DNA from: an uncultured Faecalibacterium sp.
GTDB taxonomy: Bacteria > Bacillota > Clostridia > Oscillospirales > Ruminococcaceae
Length of the DNA stretch: 30,389 nt
Assembly: GCA_934503275.1 (NCBI GenBank)
Contig: CAKSVD010000023.1
Location: 1-30,389 of the forward strand
Reading direction: 5' to 3'
The notes beneath the pieces were generated by a model, which did not search any database, was not told the origin of the DNA, and was given only the letters and a program-made list of their open reading frames with translations. A program made the translations under genes and the position numbers. Of the stretch, positions 15,078 to 23,958 are shown piece by piece (the first letter of the stretch is position 1; every line of letters starts with the position of its first letter).

Positions 15078-16871
15078 ATGATCTGGAACAAGTCTAAACA
15101 GCCCGCCGACCCGCAGCAGGGCACAGCAGCTGCACCGAAAAAAGGCGGTGCGGCAGCCTTTGCCCAAAAGAACTGGAAGTGGCTGGTGCCGGTGGCCATT
15201 GTGGTGCTGGCAGGCGGCTGGTGGCTGCTGAAGCCCAAGAGCGCAAAGCCCGCCAACGTGGATACTTCCTATACAGAAGCAGCGCCGGAGACCCGGGATG
15301 TCTCCAACACGCTCAGCGGCACCGGTACGCTGAAGCCCGCCAATACCTACAACGTTAAATCGCTGGTGGCTGGCAAGGTGCTGACCGGCAGCTTTGAAGA
15401 GGGCGATATCGTGGAGGAGGGCACTGTGCTGTACACGGTGGATTCCTCCGACGCCACCACCAAGGTGGAGCAGGCTGCCATCACCCTGCAGCAGGCGCAG
15501 CGCAGCTACGATAAGACCGCCGACCGTCAGTATGTGCGTGCCGAGGTGGCGGGCGTTGTCAGCAGCCTGAAGGTGAACAAGGGCGATGAGGTAAAGAGCG
15601 GTCAGGAAGTGGCCGTGGTGCGGGACAGCTCCAAGATGAATCTGGTGCTGGAGTTCCCGGCTGCGGATGCCGCCAACTTCTCGGCGGGGCAGACCGCCGA
15701 GGTGACGCTGGACGGTACCTTTGAGGTGCTGCCCGGCACCATTACCGCCGTGACCGGCACCGATGCCCTGAGCACCGGCAACCTGCTTACCCGCACCGTG
15801 ACCATCTCGGTGTCCAACGCGGGCGGCCTGACCACGGCACAGGCTGCAACGGCTACCGTTAACGGGGTCAGCTGCGTTGCAGCGGCAAACCTCCAGTATC
15901 AGGCCGAGCGCACCCTGACTGCGCTGGCCTCCGGTACCGTCACCGCCATCAATGTGCGGGAGGGCGGCAGCGTGAACAAGGACGACATCATCCTGACCCT
16001 CAACGGTGAGGAACTGACCGAGTCTATCCAGTCCGCTTCCGAGACCCTGCGCGGTGCGGAACTGTCCATGCAGAATATGCAGGACACCATGGATAACTAC
16101 ACCATCACCTCGCCCATCAGCGGCACCATCATCGAGAAAAATGCCAAGGTGGGCGATGCTCTGAGCACCGGCAGCGACCTGTGCACCATCTATGACCTGA
16201 GTTATCTGGAAATGACCATCAATGTGGACGAGTTGCAGGTCAGCAGCCTGAAGGTAGGGCAGTCCGTACAGGTTACCGCAGACGCCGTGAAGGATAAGAC
16301 CTACGAGGGTCTGGTCACCCGTGTGTCCATGAAGGGCGATACCAGCGGCGGCACCACCACCTACCCGGTGACCGTGCGCATTGACGAGACCGATGGTCTG
16401 CGCCCGGGCATGAACGCCAACGCCGAGATCGTGGTGGCGCAGGCGAAAAATGCGCTCACGGTGCCTAACGCTGCCATCGTGCGGGTCAATTATGTGCTGG
16501 TGCGGCAGGACTCGCCCAGCGCCGTGAACGCCGATGCCTCCATGAGCGCACCGGAGGGTTATGTGTACGTCAAGGTCAAGACCGGCGTCAGCGATGACAA
16601 CTATACGCAGGTGACCAGCGGCCTGTCCGAGAGCGATACCATCGCCTACGACCCCAGTTCCGTGAGCAGCGACAGCTACTATGACGACGGCGGCTACGAC
16701 TACTCTGACGGTGAAGTGATCGGCGGCGCCGGAAACGCCGCAGACCTCACTGAGGGCGGTGAGGAAGTGCTGCCGGAGGAGACGGAGAACGGTGAAGAAC
16801 CCGCAGCGGACGGCGAGAAGTCAGCAGACGGCATCGACCCTGCCGAGGCCGGCACAGTCGTGGTAGATTGA
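15078..16871 (+). CDS. HlyD/MacA-type membrane fusion protein with duplicated lipoyl halves
   Basis: This 597-aa protein is anchored by one membrane segment (about 34-51) and is otherwise outside the membrane. Four beta-hairpin half-motifs of the biotinyl-lipoyl type are visible: about 91-122, 152-183, 277-309 and 341-373 (each with a V/A-x-G-x-V/I core and a GD or GG turn). This is twice the usual number. A beta-barrel region (about 375-465, LRPGMNANAEIVV) follows. The last 80 residues are rich in Asp, Glu, Ser and Gly and are probably disordered. It is the adaptor of an ABC exporter with the next two genes (14-bp gap). AGGAGG precedes the ATG. The cargo is unknown; peptides, lipids or drugs are possible. 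Confidence 0.85.
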   Translation: MIWNKSKQPADPQQGTAAAPKKGGAAAFAQKNWKWLVPVAIVVLAGGWWLLKPKSAKPANVDTSYTEAAPETRDVSNTLSGTGTLKPANTYNVKSLVAGKVLTGSFEEGDIVEEGTVLYTVDSSDATTKVEQAAITLQQAQRSYDKTADRQYVRAEVAGVVSSLKVNKGDEVKSGQEVAVVRDSSKMNLVLEFPAADAANFSAGQTAEVTLDGTFEVLPGTITAVTGTDALSTGNLLTRTVTISVSNAGGLTTAQAATATVNGVSCVAAANLQYQAERTLTALASGTVTAINVREGGSVNKDDIILTLNGEELTESIQSASETLRGAELSMQNMQDTMDNYTITSPISGTIIEKNAKVGDALSTGSDLCTIYDLSYLEMTINVDELQVSSLKVGQSVQVTADAVKDKTYEGLVTRVSMKGDTSGGTTTYPVTVRIDETDGLRPGMNANAEIVVAQAKNALTVPNAAIVRVNYVLVRQDSPSAVNADASMSAPEGYVYVKVKTGVSDDNYTQVTSGLSESDTIAYDPSSVSSDSYYDDGGYDYSDGEVIGGAGNAADLTEGGEEVLPEETENGEEPAADGEKSADGIDPAEAGTVVVD

Positions 16872-16885
16872 CGCAGGAGGGATGA

Positions 16886-17635
16886 ATGAGCGCTCTGATC
16901 GAGTTTGATGCGGTGTGCAAGTATTACCAGATGGGCGATACCACGGTAAAGGCTGCCGACCACATCACCATGAAAATCGAAAAAGGCGAGTTCGTGGCCA
17001 TCGTGGGCCAGTCCGGCTCGGGCAAATCCACCTGCATGAACATCATCGGCTGTCTGGATGTGCCCACCTACGGCACCTACCGGCTCAACGGCCGGGATGT
17101 GGGCAAGATGAACCGCAACGAACTGGCCGCCATCCGTAACGAAATGCTGGGCTTTATCTTCCAGCAATACAATCTGCTGCCCAAGCTGAACCTGATGGAA
17201 AACGTGGAGGTGCCGCTGGTGTATGCGGGCATCTCCCGCGCCGATCGCCACATCCGCGCCCGGGAGGTACTGGAGCAGGTGGGGCTTGGCGACAAGCTGA
17301 AAAACCGCCCCAACCAGCTTTCCGGCGGTCAGCAGCAGCGTGTGTCCATCGCGCGGGCACTGGTGCGCAACCCGCCGGTCATTCTGGCGGACGAGCCCAC
17401 CGGTGCGCTGGACTCCCATACCGGTCGCGAGGTGCTGGGGCTTTTGCAGCAGCTGCACAAGCAGGGACACACCGTGGTGCTGATCACCCACGACAACTCC
17501 ATTGCCGTGCAGGCCGACCGCATCATCCGGCTGGAGGACGGTCAGGTGGTGTATGACGGCGACTCTCACGCACCGGAGGCCATGGTGCAGCCTACTTTGC
17601 TGCCCGAAACGCCGGAAAAGGAGGAACAGGCATGA
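16886..17635 (+). CDS. MacB/LolD-type ABC transporter ATPase
   Basis: This 249-aa ATPase has all core motifs: Walker A GQSGSGKST (41-49), Q-loop Gln93, signature LSGGQ (145-149), Walker B VILADE with catalytic Glu170, and the H-loop His202. It belongs to the MacB/LolD/FtsE-like group that powers mechanotransmission exporters rather than classical alternating-access pumps. It is followed by the permease with a 4-bp ATGA overlap, so the two products are made together. Confidence 0.93.
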   Translation: MSALIEFDAVCKYYQMGDTTVKAADHITMKIEKGEFVAIVGQSGSGKSTCMNIIGCLDVPTYGTYRLNGRDVGKMNRNELAAIRNEMLGFIFQQYNLLPKLNLMENVEVPLVYAGISRADRHIRAREVLEQVGLGDKLKNRPNQLSGGQQQRVSIARALVRNPPVILADEPTGALDSHTGREVLGLLQQLHKQGHTVVLITHDNSIAVQADRIIRLEDGQVVYDGDSHAPEAMVQPTLLPETPEKEEQA

Positions 17636-18843
17636 TCTTTGAAACCTTCCGGCAGGCCATCCAGAACGTGTGGAGCAACAAGCTACGCACCTTTCTGACC
17701 ATGCTGGGCATCATCATCGGCGTGATGGCGGTCATCGTCATCGTGGGTCTGGGCAACGGCATGACCAAAAGTATGCGGGACAGCTTTTCCGCACTGGGCA
17801 CAAACACCCTCAGCATTCAGGTGTGGGGCTACGGCTCCCGCACCGTGCCGGTGGAGGAGATGTACGATATCTGCCAGCGGCATTCCGACCTGATCAAGGC
17901 GGTGTCGCCCCAGATTGAAATGAGCGGCAAGGCCAGCGGCACGCTGAAGATCGGCACCACCAGCTACCGCTGGTCCAATATAAGCGGCGTGGACGAGAAC
18001 TACACCGAAATGAAAAACTACCAGCTTGCACAGGGACGCGGCCTGCAATACATGGATATGCAGGACAACAAGCAGGTCTGCATCATTGGCGATTACCTGA
18101 ACCGGGTGGCCTTTGGCGGCAACGGTGTGGGACAGACGCTTAAAATTGGTGCCAACAAGTTCCGCATCGTGGGCGTGCTGGCACCCAAGGTCAGCGACCC
18201 CACCATGCAGCAGGGCAGCGATGATGACTGCGTTTACCTGCCCTACACCACCGTGATGCGGCTCTCCAGCCAGAGTTCGGTCAACAACTATACGGCGGTG
18301 ATGACCGACGAAAACTTTGCTAACGAGGCCAAGACCACGATGGAAGAGGAACTGATGTCGATCCTCAAGACCGAAAACGGCTACTATGTGTACAGCGCCA
18401 GCGAGTGGCTGGAGGAAATGAACAAGATGATCAACATGGTCATCGTGATACTTACCGGCATTGCCAGCATTTCGCTGCTGGTGGGCGGCATCGGCATTAT
18501 GAACATCATGCTGGTGTCGGTGACCGAGCGCACCCGCGAGATCGGCATCCGCAAGGCGTTGGGCGCAAAGGAACGCACCATTCTGGCGCAGTTCGTGGTG
18601 GAAGCCGCCACCACCTCCGCACTGGGCGGCGTTTTAGGCATTGCACTGGGCTATGTGGTGTCCATGGCGGCGAACAGGGTGCTGCCCATGTTCATGACCG
18701 ATACCACTGTTACGGTAAGCCCCTCCCTCAACTCCATTGTGGTGGCCTTTGGCATCTCGGTGGGCATCGGCGTGCTGTTCGGCTATCTGCCGGCGCGGCG
18801 CGCAGCCCGGCTGAACCCCATTGAAGCATTGCGCTACGATTGA
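17632..18843 (+). CDS. MacB/FtsX-type ABC permease
   Basis: This 403-aa permease has one N-terminal membrane helix (about 17-42), a large extracytoplasmic MacB periplasmic-core-like domain (about 45-255), and three C-terminal helices (about 263-292, 317-345 and 363-388). The ends TREIGIRKALGAK and NPIEALRYD are typical of the family. It works with the upstream ATPase and membrane fusion protein as a tripartite system; in a monoderm cell this would move or extract a substrate at the outer face of the membrane. Confidence 0.92.
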   Translation: MIFETFRQAIQNVWSNKLRTFLTMLGIIIGVMAVIVIVGLGNGMTKSMRDSFSALGTNTLSIQVWGYGSRTVPVEEMYDICQRHSDLIKAVSPQIEMSGKASGTLKIGTTSYRWSNISGVDENYTEMKNYQLAQGRGLQYMDMQDNKQVCIIGDYLNRVAFGGNGVGQTLKIGANKFRIVGVLAPKVSDPTMQQGSDDDCVYLPYTTVMRLSSQSSVNNYTAVMTDENFANEAKTTMEEELMSILKTENGYYVYSASEWLEEMNKMINMVIVILTGIASISLLVGGIGIMNIMLVSVTERTREIGIRKALGAKERTILAQFVVEAATTSALGGVLGIALGYVVSMAANRVLPMFMTDTTVTVSPSLNSIVVAFGISVGIGVLFGYLPARRAARLNPIEALRYD

Positions 18844-18883
18844 TCGCGGCGGCGTGATAAACAAAGAACAAGAGGTACGACCA

Positions 18884-21031
18884 ATGAAAAAACGGATTCT
18901 CGCATTTCTGCTGGCGGTCAGCATTGCGGTGTCGGTGCTGGTGCTGCCGGTCTCGGCGGCCAGCATCAACAACACGGCCCTGCAGACGGCTATCACTCTG
19001 GGCGCTGTGCCCACCGGTCAGGAACTGGGCGCCAACATTACCCGCGGCGCCTTTGCCAAAATGCTGGTGTCCTTTTCCACCTACCGGGAGAGTGTAAGCG
19101 CACAGGGCACGGTGGGTACTTTGTACCGGGATGTGCCCGGCACCTCCCAGTGGGCACCCTACATCCGCATTGCAGTGCAGCAGGGCTGGATGAACGGCTA
19201 CACCGACGGCTCCTTCCGCCCGGACAACACCGTCACGCTGGAGGAAGCCTGCGCGGCGGTGCTGAAGCTGCTGAGTTATAAGACCACCGACCTGACCGGC
19301 TCCTTCCCGCAGGCACAGCTGAGCAAGGCGCAGCAGATCGGTCTGCGGGATCAGCTGACCTGTACGCAGGGACAGGCCATGACCTACGAGCAGTGCACCT
19401 TGCTGTTGTATAATGCCCTGCGTGCCAACACCGCCAGCGGCAGCGCCTACGGCAGTTCGCTGGGCTTTACGGTGTCCAACGGTCAGGTGGATACCTCCTC
19501 GGTGCTGCTCAAGAGCCGCAAGGGCCCCTTTGTGGCAGAGGAGGGTACCCAGATGCCCTTTACGCCGTTGAGCGTGTACCGCAACGATAAGGCCTCTGCC
19601 TCGGCAGAACTGAACAAGTACGATGTGTACTATTACAGCGAGAGCCTGCAGACGGTGTGGATCTACACCCGCCGCGCCGCAGGCCGCATCACGGCGGTAT
19701 CGCCCAGCGCCAGCGCGCCCACCGCGCTGACCGTGGCAGGTAGCACCTATACGCTGGGCAGTTCTGCCGTGGCGTCCAAGATCTCCTCTCTGAACGGCGG
19801 CGGCGTGGGTGAGGTAGTCACCCTGCTGCTGGGTATGGATAACGAGGTGGCCGATGTGATCACCGGCGAGGAGGCCGACAGCGTGTTCTACGGCGTGGTG
19901 CAGACCGCCACCCGCAGCCTTGTAGAGGATAACGGCGCCGATGTGCTGCAAAAGATCTCGGTGATGTGCACCGACGGCATCATCCGCACCGTGAACATCG
20001 ACAAAAGCCTGAACTACCCCACCGGCTGGCTGGTGGAGATCAGCGTGACCCCCGAGGGGGAGCAGGTGACCGCCATCGCGTCCAAATCGGTCAGCGGCAC
20101 CATCAACGACACCGCCACCGCGCTGGGAGACTATGCTCTGGCCGATGACGTACAAATTCTGGATACGACATCGGAGGGGTTGGCTGGGACGGTTCGTCCC
20201 GGCCGAATAGCGGGGACAGAACTGAATGCCCTGACCGTGCGCTACTATACGCTGAACGAACAGGGGCAGATCGACCGTCTGATTTTGAATGATGTCACCG
20301 GCGATCTGTGGAAATACGGTGTGCTGGACGATGTGAAGAATCTGGCCGTCAATGCCGGCTCCATTCTGGGCGGGCTGACCGGCAGCGGCTCCGGGAACAG
20401 TTCCTCCGGCTCCGGCAGCGGCTCCACCGGGGGTGGTTCCTCCGGCTCTACCGGCGGCAACACCAACAACACGACTGTGGCGGATGATCTGCGCAGTGTG
20501 CTGGTGCCCACCACCAGCGAGATATTGTGGGGCGTCATTGACGGCTCGCTGCTGAGCACGGTCTGGAACCGCATCACCAGCAGTTCCGGCTCGCTGCTGA
20601 GCATCGGTCTCAAGCAGCTGGCCGACATTACCGGCCAGCCCATGAGCACCATCCTCAACTTTGTGGGCGGTGGCGCTACTTATATCTGCTACGTCAACGG
20701 CAGTCAGGCCAGCTTTTCTACCTCCATCAAGTATCCGGTGCTGGCGGGCGGTCTGGCAGTACGGCAGAACGTGAACGGCACGGTAAAGGCCATGATCCAG
20801 CTGATGCCCATGAAGATCGACAGGGTGGGCGCAGCCTCGGTGATGAGCAACGGAACCCGCTACGAGACGGCAGATGATATGCAAGTGTATCTGTGGTACA
20901 AGGGCCAATACTACGCCACCAAACTCTCCGAAGTAAACTCCGAGGATTACTATCTGACCGGCTGGTATGATAACTTTGGCTGCGCAGCAGGCAAGCGCGT
21001 GCGTGTGATCGTGGCAGTCAAAAAGGACTGA
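18884..21031 (+). CDS. SLH-domain surface protein
   Basis: This 715-aa protein has a signal peptide (1-25, cleaved near VSA-A) and S-layer homology repeats in about residues 28-185; the clearest is FRDVP-like LYRDVPGTSQWAPYI...GWMNGYTDGSFRPDNTVT (80-118). SLH repeats bind cell-wall polymers, so the protein is probably displayed on the wall. The middle and C-terminal parts are beta-rich and unrecognised, separated by a Gly/Ser linker (about 498-530). AGAGGT precedes the ATG at 18884; the open frame upstream overlaps the permease gene and has no ribosome site. It lies 40 bp after the exporter genes and may be in their operon. The codons at 20182-20204 hold a 10-bp hairpin. Confidence 0.85.
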   Translation: MKKRILAFLLAVSIAVSVLVLPVSAASINNTALQTAITLGAVPTGQELGANITRGAFAKMLVSFSTYRESVSAQGTVGTLYRDVPGTSQWAPYIRIAVQQGWMNGYTDGSFRPDNTVTLEEACAAVLKLLSYKTTDLTGSFPQAQLSKAQQIGLRDQLTCTQGQAMTYEQCTLLLYNALRANTASGSAYGSSLGFTVSNGQVDTSSVLLKSRKGPFVAEEGTQMPFTPLSVYRNDKASASAELNKYDVYYYSESLQTVWIYTRRAAGRITAVSPSASAPTALTVAGSTYTLGSSAVASKISSLNGGGVGEVVTLLLGMDNEVADVITGEEADSVFYGVVQTATRSLVEDNGADVLQKISVMCTDGIIRTVNIDKSLNYPTGWLVEISVTPEGEQVTAIASKSVSGTINDTATALGDYALADDVQILDTTSEGLAGTVRPGRIAGTELNALTVRYYTLNEQGQIDRLILNDVTGDLWKYGVLDDVKNLAVNAGSILGGLTGSGSGNSSSGSGSGSTGGGSSGSTGGNTNNTTVADDLRSVLVPTTSEILWGVIDGSLLSTVWNRITSSSGSLLSIGLKQLADITGQPMSTILNFVGGGATYICYVNGSQASFSTSIKYPVLAGGLAVRQNVNGTVKAMIQLMPMKIDRVGAASVMSNGTRYETADDMQVYLWYKGQYYATKLSEVNSEDYYLTGWYDNFGCAAGKRVRVIVAVKKD

Positions 21032-21825
21032 TGGACTACTATGACCCCCGGCGCAGGGCTTTGCGGGCGGTGCGGCAGCTGCTCTACCCGCGCGAGTGCC
21101 CCTTCTGCGGCCGGGTGCTGGGGGATGTACGGGATTGCCCGGACTGCGCAGAGCAGCTGGAAGCGCTGCGCCGTAAGCCGGGCATCCGGCTGGACCCGGC
21201 GCAGCACTATATCAGCAATCTGGCCGGTGCTGCCGCGCCCTACCGCTACAGCGGCTGTGTGCGGCGCGGCATTCTGAACGCGAAATATCAAGGCAAGCCG
21301 TGGCGGGCTGTGGAGATGGGCAACCGTCTGGTGCAGCTGGCCTTTGGCGGGGAACTGACCGTGCAGTACGGCGAGCTGCTCCCGCAGTCGGTGCCGTGGG
21401 CAGCCATCGGGTACGACCTGATCGTGCCGGTGCCGGCTTCCGGCACAAGGCGCGGCTACAACGTGCCGGAGTTGATGGCGCTGCCACTGGCCAAGGCCAT
21501 GGAGGTGCCGTTGGCACCGCGGGCATTGGAGCGTACCCGGGCAAAACGGCATCAGGCCGGTCTGCCGCTGGAGCAGCGCATTGCCAACGTAGCAGGTGCT
21601 TTCCGGGCGGCACAGCCGCAGCGAGTGGAGGGCAAGCGCATTCTGCTGGTGGATGACGTCATCACCACCGGCACAACGGCTGCCGCCTGCGCGCAGGCGC
21701 TGCTCCATGCCGGGGCAGACAGCGTGTTCGCGCTGGCTTTTGCCACGGTGGAGTTTGGTACACCGCCGGACGACACCACTCCCATCCGCGAGGACAACGA
21801 GGAAGATGCGTATTGCGATTTTTGA
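21031..21825 (+). CDS. comFC: ComFC-like phosphoribosyltransferase domain protein
   Basis: This 264-aa protein has the ComF layout: an N-terminal zinc finger with CPFC (23-26) and CPDC (36-39), then a type I phosphoribosyltransferase fold with ILLVDDVITTGTT (about 205-217) as the PRPP-binding loop. ComFC/GntX proteins are linked to DNA uptake and are widespread also in strains not known to be competent. Its ATG shares one base with the stop of the SLH gene (TGATG), so translation is coupled. The acidic tail is unremarkable. Confidence 0.88.
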   Translation: MDYYDPRRRALRAVRQLLYPRECPFCGRVLGDVRDCPDCAEQLEALRRKPGIRLDPAQHYISNLAGAAAPYRYSGCVRRGILNAKYQGKPWRAVEMGNRLVQLAFGGELTVQYGELLPQSVPWAAIGYDLIVPVPASGTRRGYNVPELMALPLAKAMEVPLAPRALERTRAKRHQAGLPLEQRIANVAGAFRAAQPQRVEGKRILLVDDVITTGTTAAACAQALLHAGADSVFALAFATVEFGTPPDDTTPIREDNEEDAYCDF

Positions 21826-21912
21826 AAATAACGCTCTTTCGCGCATCTCTCCGGCGGGCATAAAACAGGACCGTAAAATGTAAAAACTGCATCAGAAATT
21901 TGGAAAAAGCGC

Positions 21913-21941
21913 TTGACAAAACAGGCAAAGTCGGGTATACT
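21913..21941 (+). promoter_or_regulatory. Near-consensus promoter of tRNA-Pro
   Basis: A perfect -35 TTGACA (21913-21918), a 17-bp spacer and -10 TATACT (21936-21941), 34 bp before the tRNA. Confidence 0.9.
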
Positions 21942-21975
21942 AATCAAGCTGTGAGCGACAAACGCAAACAGATAT

Positions 21976-22053
21976 CCGGGTGTAGCGCAGTTTTGGTAGC
22001 GCGCTTGAATGGGGTTCAAGAGGCCGTGAGTTCGATTCTCGCCACTCGGACCA
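21976..22053 (+). tRNA. tRNA-Pro (GGG)
   Basis: The acceptor CCGGGTG pairs with CACTCGG, the anticodon stem CTTGA/TCAAG holds the loop ATGGGGT, and the T arm is GTGAG-TTCGATT-CTCGC. Anticodon GGG reads proline codons. The CCA is encoded. It marks the left border of an AT-rich accessory region. Confidence 0.95.
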
Positions 22054-22057
22054 AACA

Positions 22058-22109
22058 AAAATAATCCGAACTTGTTTCCGATAGGAGATGGGTTCGGATT
22101 ATTTGTTTT
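22058..22109 (+). terminator. Terminator of tRNA-Pro
   Basis: AAATAATCCGAAC (22059-22071) pairs with GTTCGGATTATTT (22092-22104), then GTTTTC. The stem begins 5 bp after the CCA. Confidence 0.75.
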
Positions 22110-22140
22110 CTTCGGAAAATTAGCGTTTGCGAAGCAATGA

Positions 22141-22232
22141 AAGCCCCAGTGGGGCTTTTAAGCGACGGAACGATCTGCGCTAGCAGATGGAGGGGCTTTG
22201 CCCCGACAAGTTCCACGCAGGTGTCCGTGGAA
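22141..22232. repeat. String of four short hairpins
   Basis: Four palindromes in a row: AAGCCCC-agt-GGGGCTT (22141-22157), ATCTGC-gcta-GCAGAT (22173-22188), GGGGC-ttt-GCCCC (22192-22204, loop shared) and TTCCACG...CGTGGAA (22211-22232). They fill the gap between the tRNA-Pro terminator and the AT-rich gene. No open frame of interest is present here. Confidence 0.5.
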
Positions 22233-22299
22233 GATAAAATCCGAAATCATAGATTGACCGATAATTATATATGCAAATCGAAGGAGTTGATCAGGCACT

Positions 22300-23667
22300 A
22301 TGGATAAACTTGTATATCAATATATAAAACGCTACGAGCCTAATGTAGAAGCGGATGATTTGTCTAACTTGAAAAAGCAATTGGTTATATTGCTAAATAA
22401 GCTTCATGATAACAAATCGGTTTATAAAAACTTACCATTTGATTATATGCCAGTAGGTGAACAGTTAAAACTAATGCATCATCTCCGGACTTCGCCGGTG
22501 GCAGGAAGACAAATTATATCCAATATGACAAAAATCGATGCTGATAGATCTTTTTTAGAATTTGCTTGTCCGTCGTTAAATAATGTTTTTTCGAGCGATA
22601 GTGAACTTCGAGAAATTCGTGAGAACCTTTTAAGTCTGGACCAATGGGTTCTCGATACACGATTTCAGATTCGATCGACTAAAGACAGCCGTTTTCTTCT
22701 TTTGAATCTTATGAGAACTAATTCGAATATTTTACGATGCTATCAAGATGAAGATTGTAGATTGCTGATTATGGGAGTAGGGTTAGCAGGATTTGAGCGA
22801 TTGAGGAGCTATATTGACTATGTTGCGAATGCATTATTACAGTTCCTGGTATATCATATTGTAGTTAATAAAAAAGAAAAAGCACTTGCTATTATTTCTC
22901 AGCTATGCATAAAAGCAGATGATTTAGATAAAGTCATGGATAAGAAATTGGAACAGCAACATCAAAAATGGAAAATTAATCCAATTAAGTTGACGGCAGA
23001 GCTTGTTTCTGGTGGCTTTAGCGATTTTTTAACGCATCGCAGCCGTTTTGAAGAAGAAATCCATATCAAGCAGCTTCTGGTGGAAGAAATGAAAAATCGA
23101 CCGGATTTTTTTGGTGAAATTCCATCAAAATACATTTCATCCAAGCGACTCATACAACCTACAGAACTTCAAACTATTGAATCAATCATTACAGAAGGAA
23201 AACACGTCAACAATTATGGAAGAAAGCTTTTAAACACACAAAAATTTATTGATGTTTTTTCTTCATACGGTGGTCGAAGTTGCAATTCCCTGTGCTTGAT
23301 GGATCTGAAAGTCTATTTTCGAGAAATTTATCTTAGCCATGTATGTTATGCACGAAAGCAAGCTGCATCTATTGTTTCTGAATATCTATCGGACGTTAGT
23401 GCCTGTTCGCCAACATTCTCACTGGATTCTTTTCCACAATTTCGGTTGAAAAAGCAATACATTTTTCTTCGAGAAAAAATCAATCGTGGGTATTTTCGTG
23501 AAACGGGTTTATCCAAAGCGTATGTTTCAAAATTTTCATTTGAAGAAAAGCTCTACACGCTGCTGTTAAAACCGTATCTTTTTTACTCACTTTCTGACGG
23601 TGTGAATGCTGTATACGAGATATACTCTGAATTCCTGCAAGAATACTATGATTTGTTGGCCGAGTAA
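22300..23667 (+). CDS. Unrecognised 455-aa protein of AT-rich island
   Basis: I do not recognise this protein. It is predicted to be largely helical, soluble and rich in Lys, Leu, Ser and Glu, with no signal peptide or clear membrane helix (the most hydrophobic patch is near 170-195). No nucleotide-binding or nuclease motif is obvious. Base composition and codon choice (AAA, TTA, ATT, GAT) are far more AT-rich than the flanking housekeeping genes, which points to recent transfer. AAGGAG at 22281-22286 lies 13 nt before the ATG, rather far but the only candidate. A 66-aa gene follows 90 bp later on the same strand. Position beside a tRNA suits an island gene, possibly a defence or phage-related function, but nothing in the sequence proves it. 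Confidence 0.8.
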   Translation: MDKLVYQYIKRYEPNVEADDLSNLKKQLVILLNKLHDNKSVYKNLPFDYMPVGEQLKLMHHLRTSPVAGRQIISNMTKIDADRSFLEFACPSLNNVFSSDSELREIRENLLSLDQWVLDTRFQIRSTKDSRFLLLNLMRTNSNILRCYQDEDCRLLIMGVGLAGFERLRSYIDYVANALLQFLVYHIVVNKKEKALAIISQLCIKADDLDKVMDKKLEQQHQKWKINPIKLTAELVSGGFSDFLTHRSRFEEEIHIKQLLVEEMKNRPDFFGEIPSKYISSKRLIQPTELQTIESIITEGKHVNNYGRKLLNTQKFIDVFSSYGGRSCNSLCLMDLKVYFREIYLSHVCYARKQAASIVSEYLSDVSACSPTFSLDSFPQFRLKKQYIFLREKINRGYFRETGLSKAYVSKFSFEEKLYTLLLKPYLFYSLSDGVNAVYEIYSEFLQEYYDLLAE

Positions 23668-23696
23668 TTTTTTTGCAAAACTCATTCCTCGAAAAT

Positions 23697-23716
23697 TTTT
23701 ACAACATGCTGTAAAA
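23697..23716. promoter_or_regulatory. Inverted repeat before the 66-aa gene, possible operator
   Basis: TTTTACA-acatgc-TGTAAAA is a perfect 7-bp inverted repeat with a 6-bp spacer, 42 bp upstream of the ATG. It is too AT-rich for a normal terminator and resembles a dimeric repressor site. Confidence 0.4.
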
Positions 23717-23757
23717 TGAAGATGTTCGCAATATATCTCTCAGGAAGGAACTTTTTT

Positions 23758-23958
23758 ATGGCACAAAAGAATTTGATAGTATATGGAAAAAACGGAAAAC
23801 GAATCGGCGGTGGAGCTGCACAATTGAAGCAAATCAAAAATTATGGAGGCTGGGATGCATATAATCGCGAGGTTTTTAAAGCTGGATATGAATATGGTTG
23901 GAAAGGGGCATGCAGTTCATTTATGAAAAAGATGGATAGAAGTTCTTTTAAAAAGTAA
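23758..23958 (+). CDS. Unrecognised 66-aa basic protein
   Basis: This small protein is rich in Gly, Lys, Tyr and Trp, with a central block GGGAAQLKQIKNYGGWDAYN and a tail KKMDRSSFKK. I know no family for it. The start at 23758 was chosen because AGGAAGGAA precedes it at 23741-23749; the open frame extends 14 codons further but without a ribosome site. It shares strand and AT-rich composition with the 455-aa gene upstream, and a plus-strand terminator lies about 190 bp downstream, so the two may be one unit. A toxin, antitoxin or small regulator are all conceivable; none is shown. Confidence 0.6.
   Translation: MAQKNLIVYGKNGKRIGGGAAQLKQIKNYGGWDAYNREVFKAGYEYGWKGACSSFMKKMDRSSFKK

Noticed and set aside
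21976..22053. tRNA-Pro as an attachment site with a duplicated 3' end
   Set aside because: I found no second copy of the tRNA 3' end elsewhere in the window, so site-specific integration there is not supported.
22141..22232. CRISPR array
   Set aside because: The hairpins have different sequences, and there are no regularly spaced identical repeats; no cas genes are in the window.
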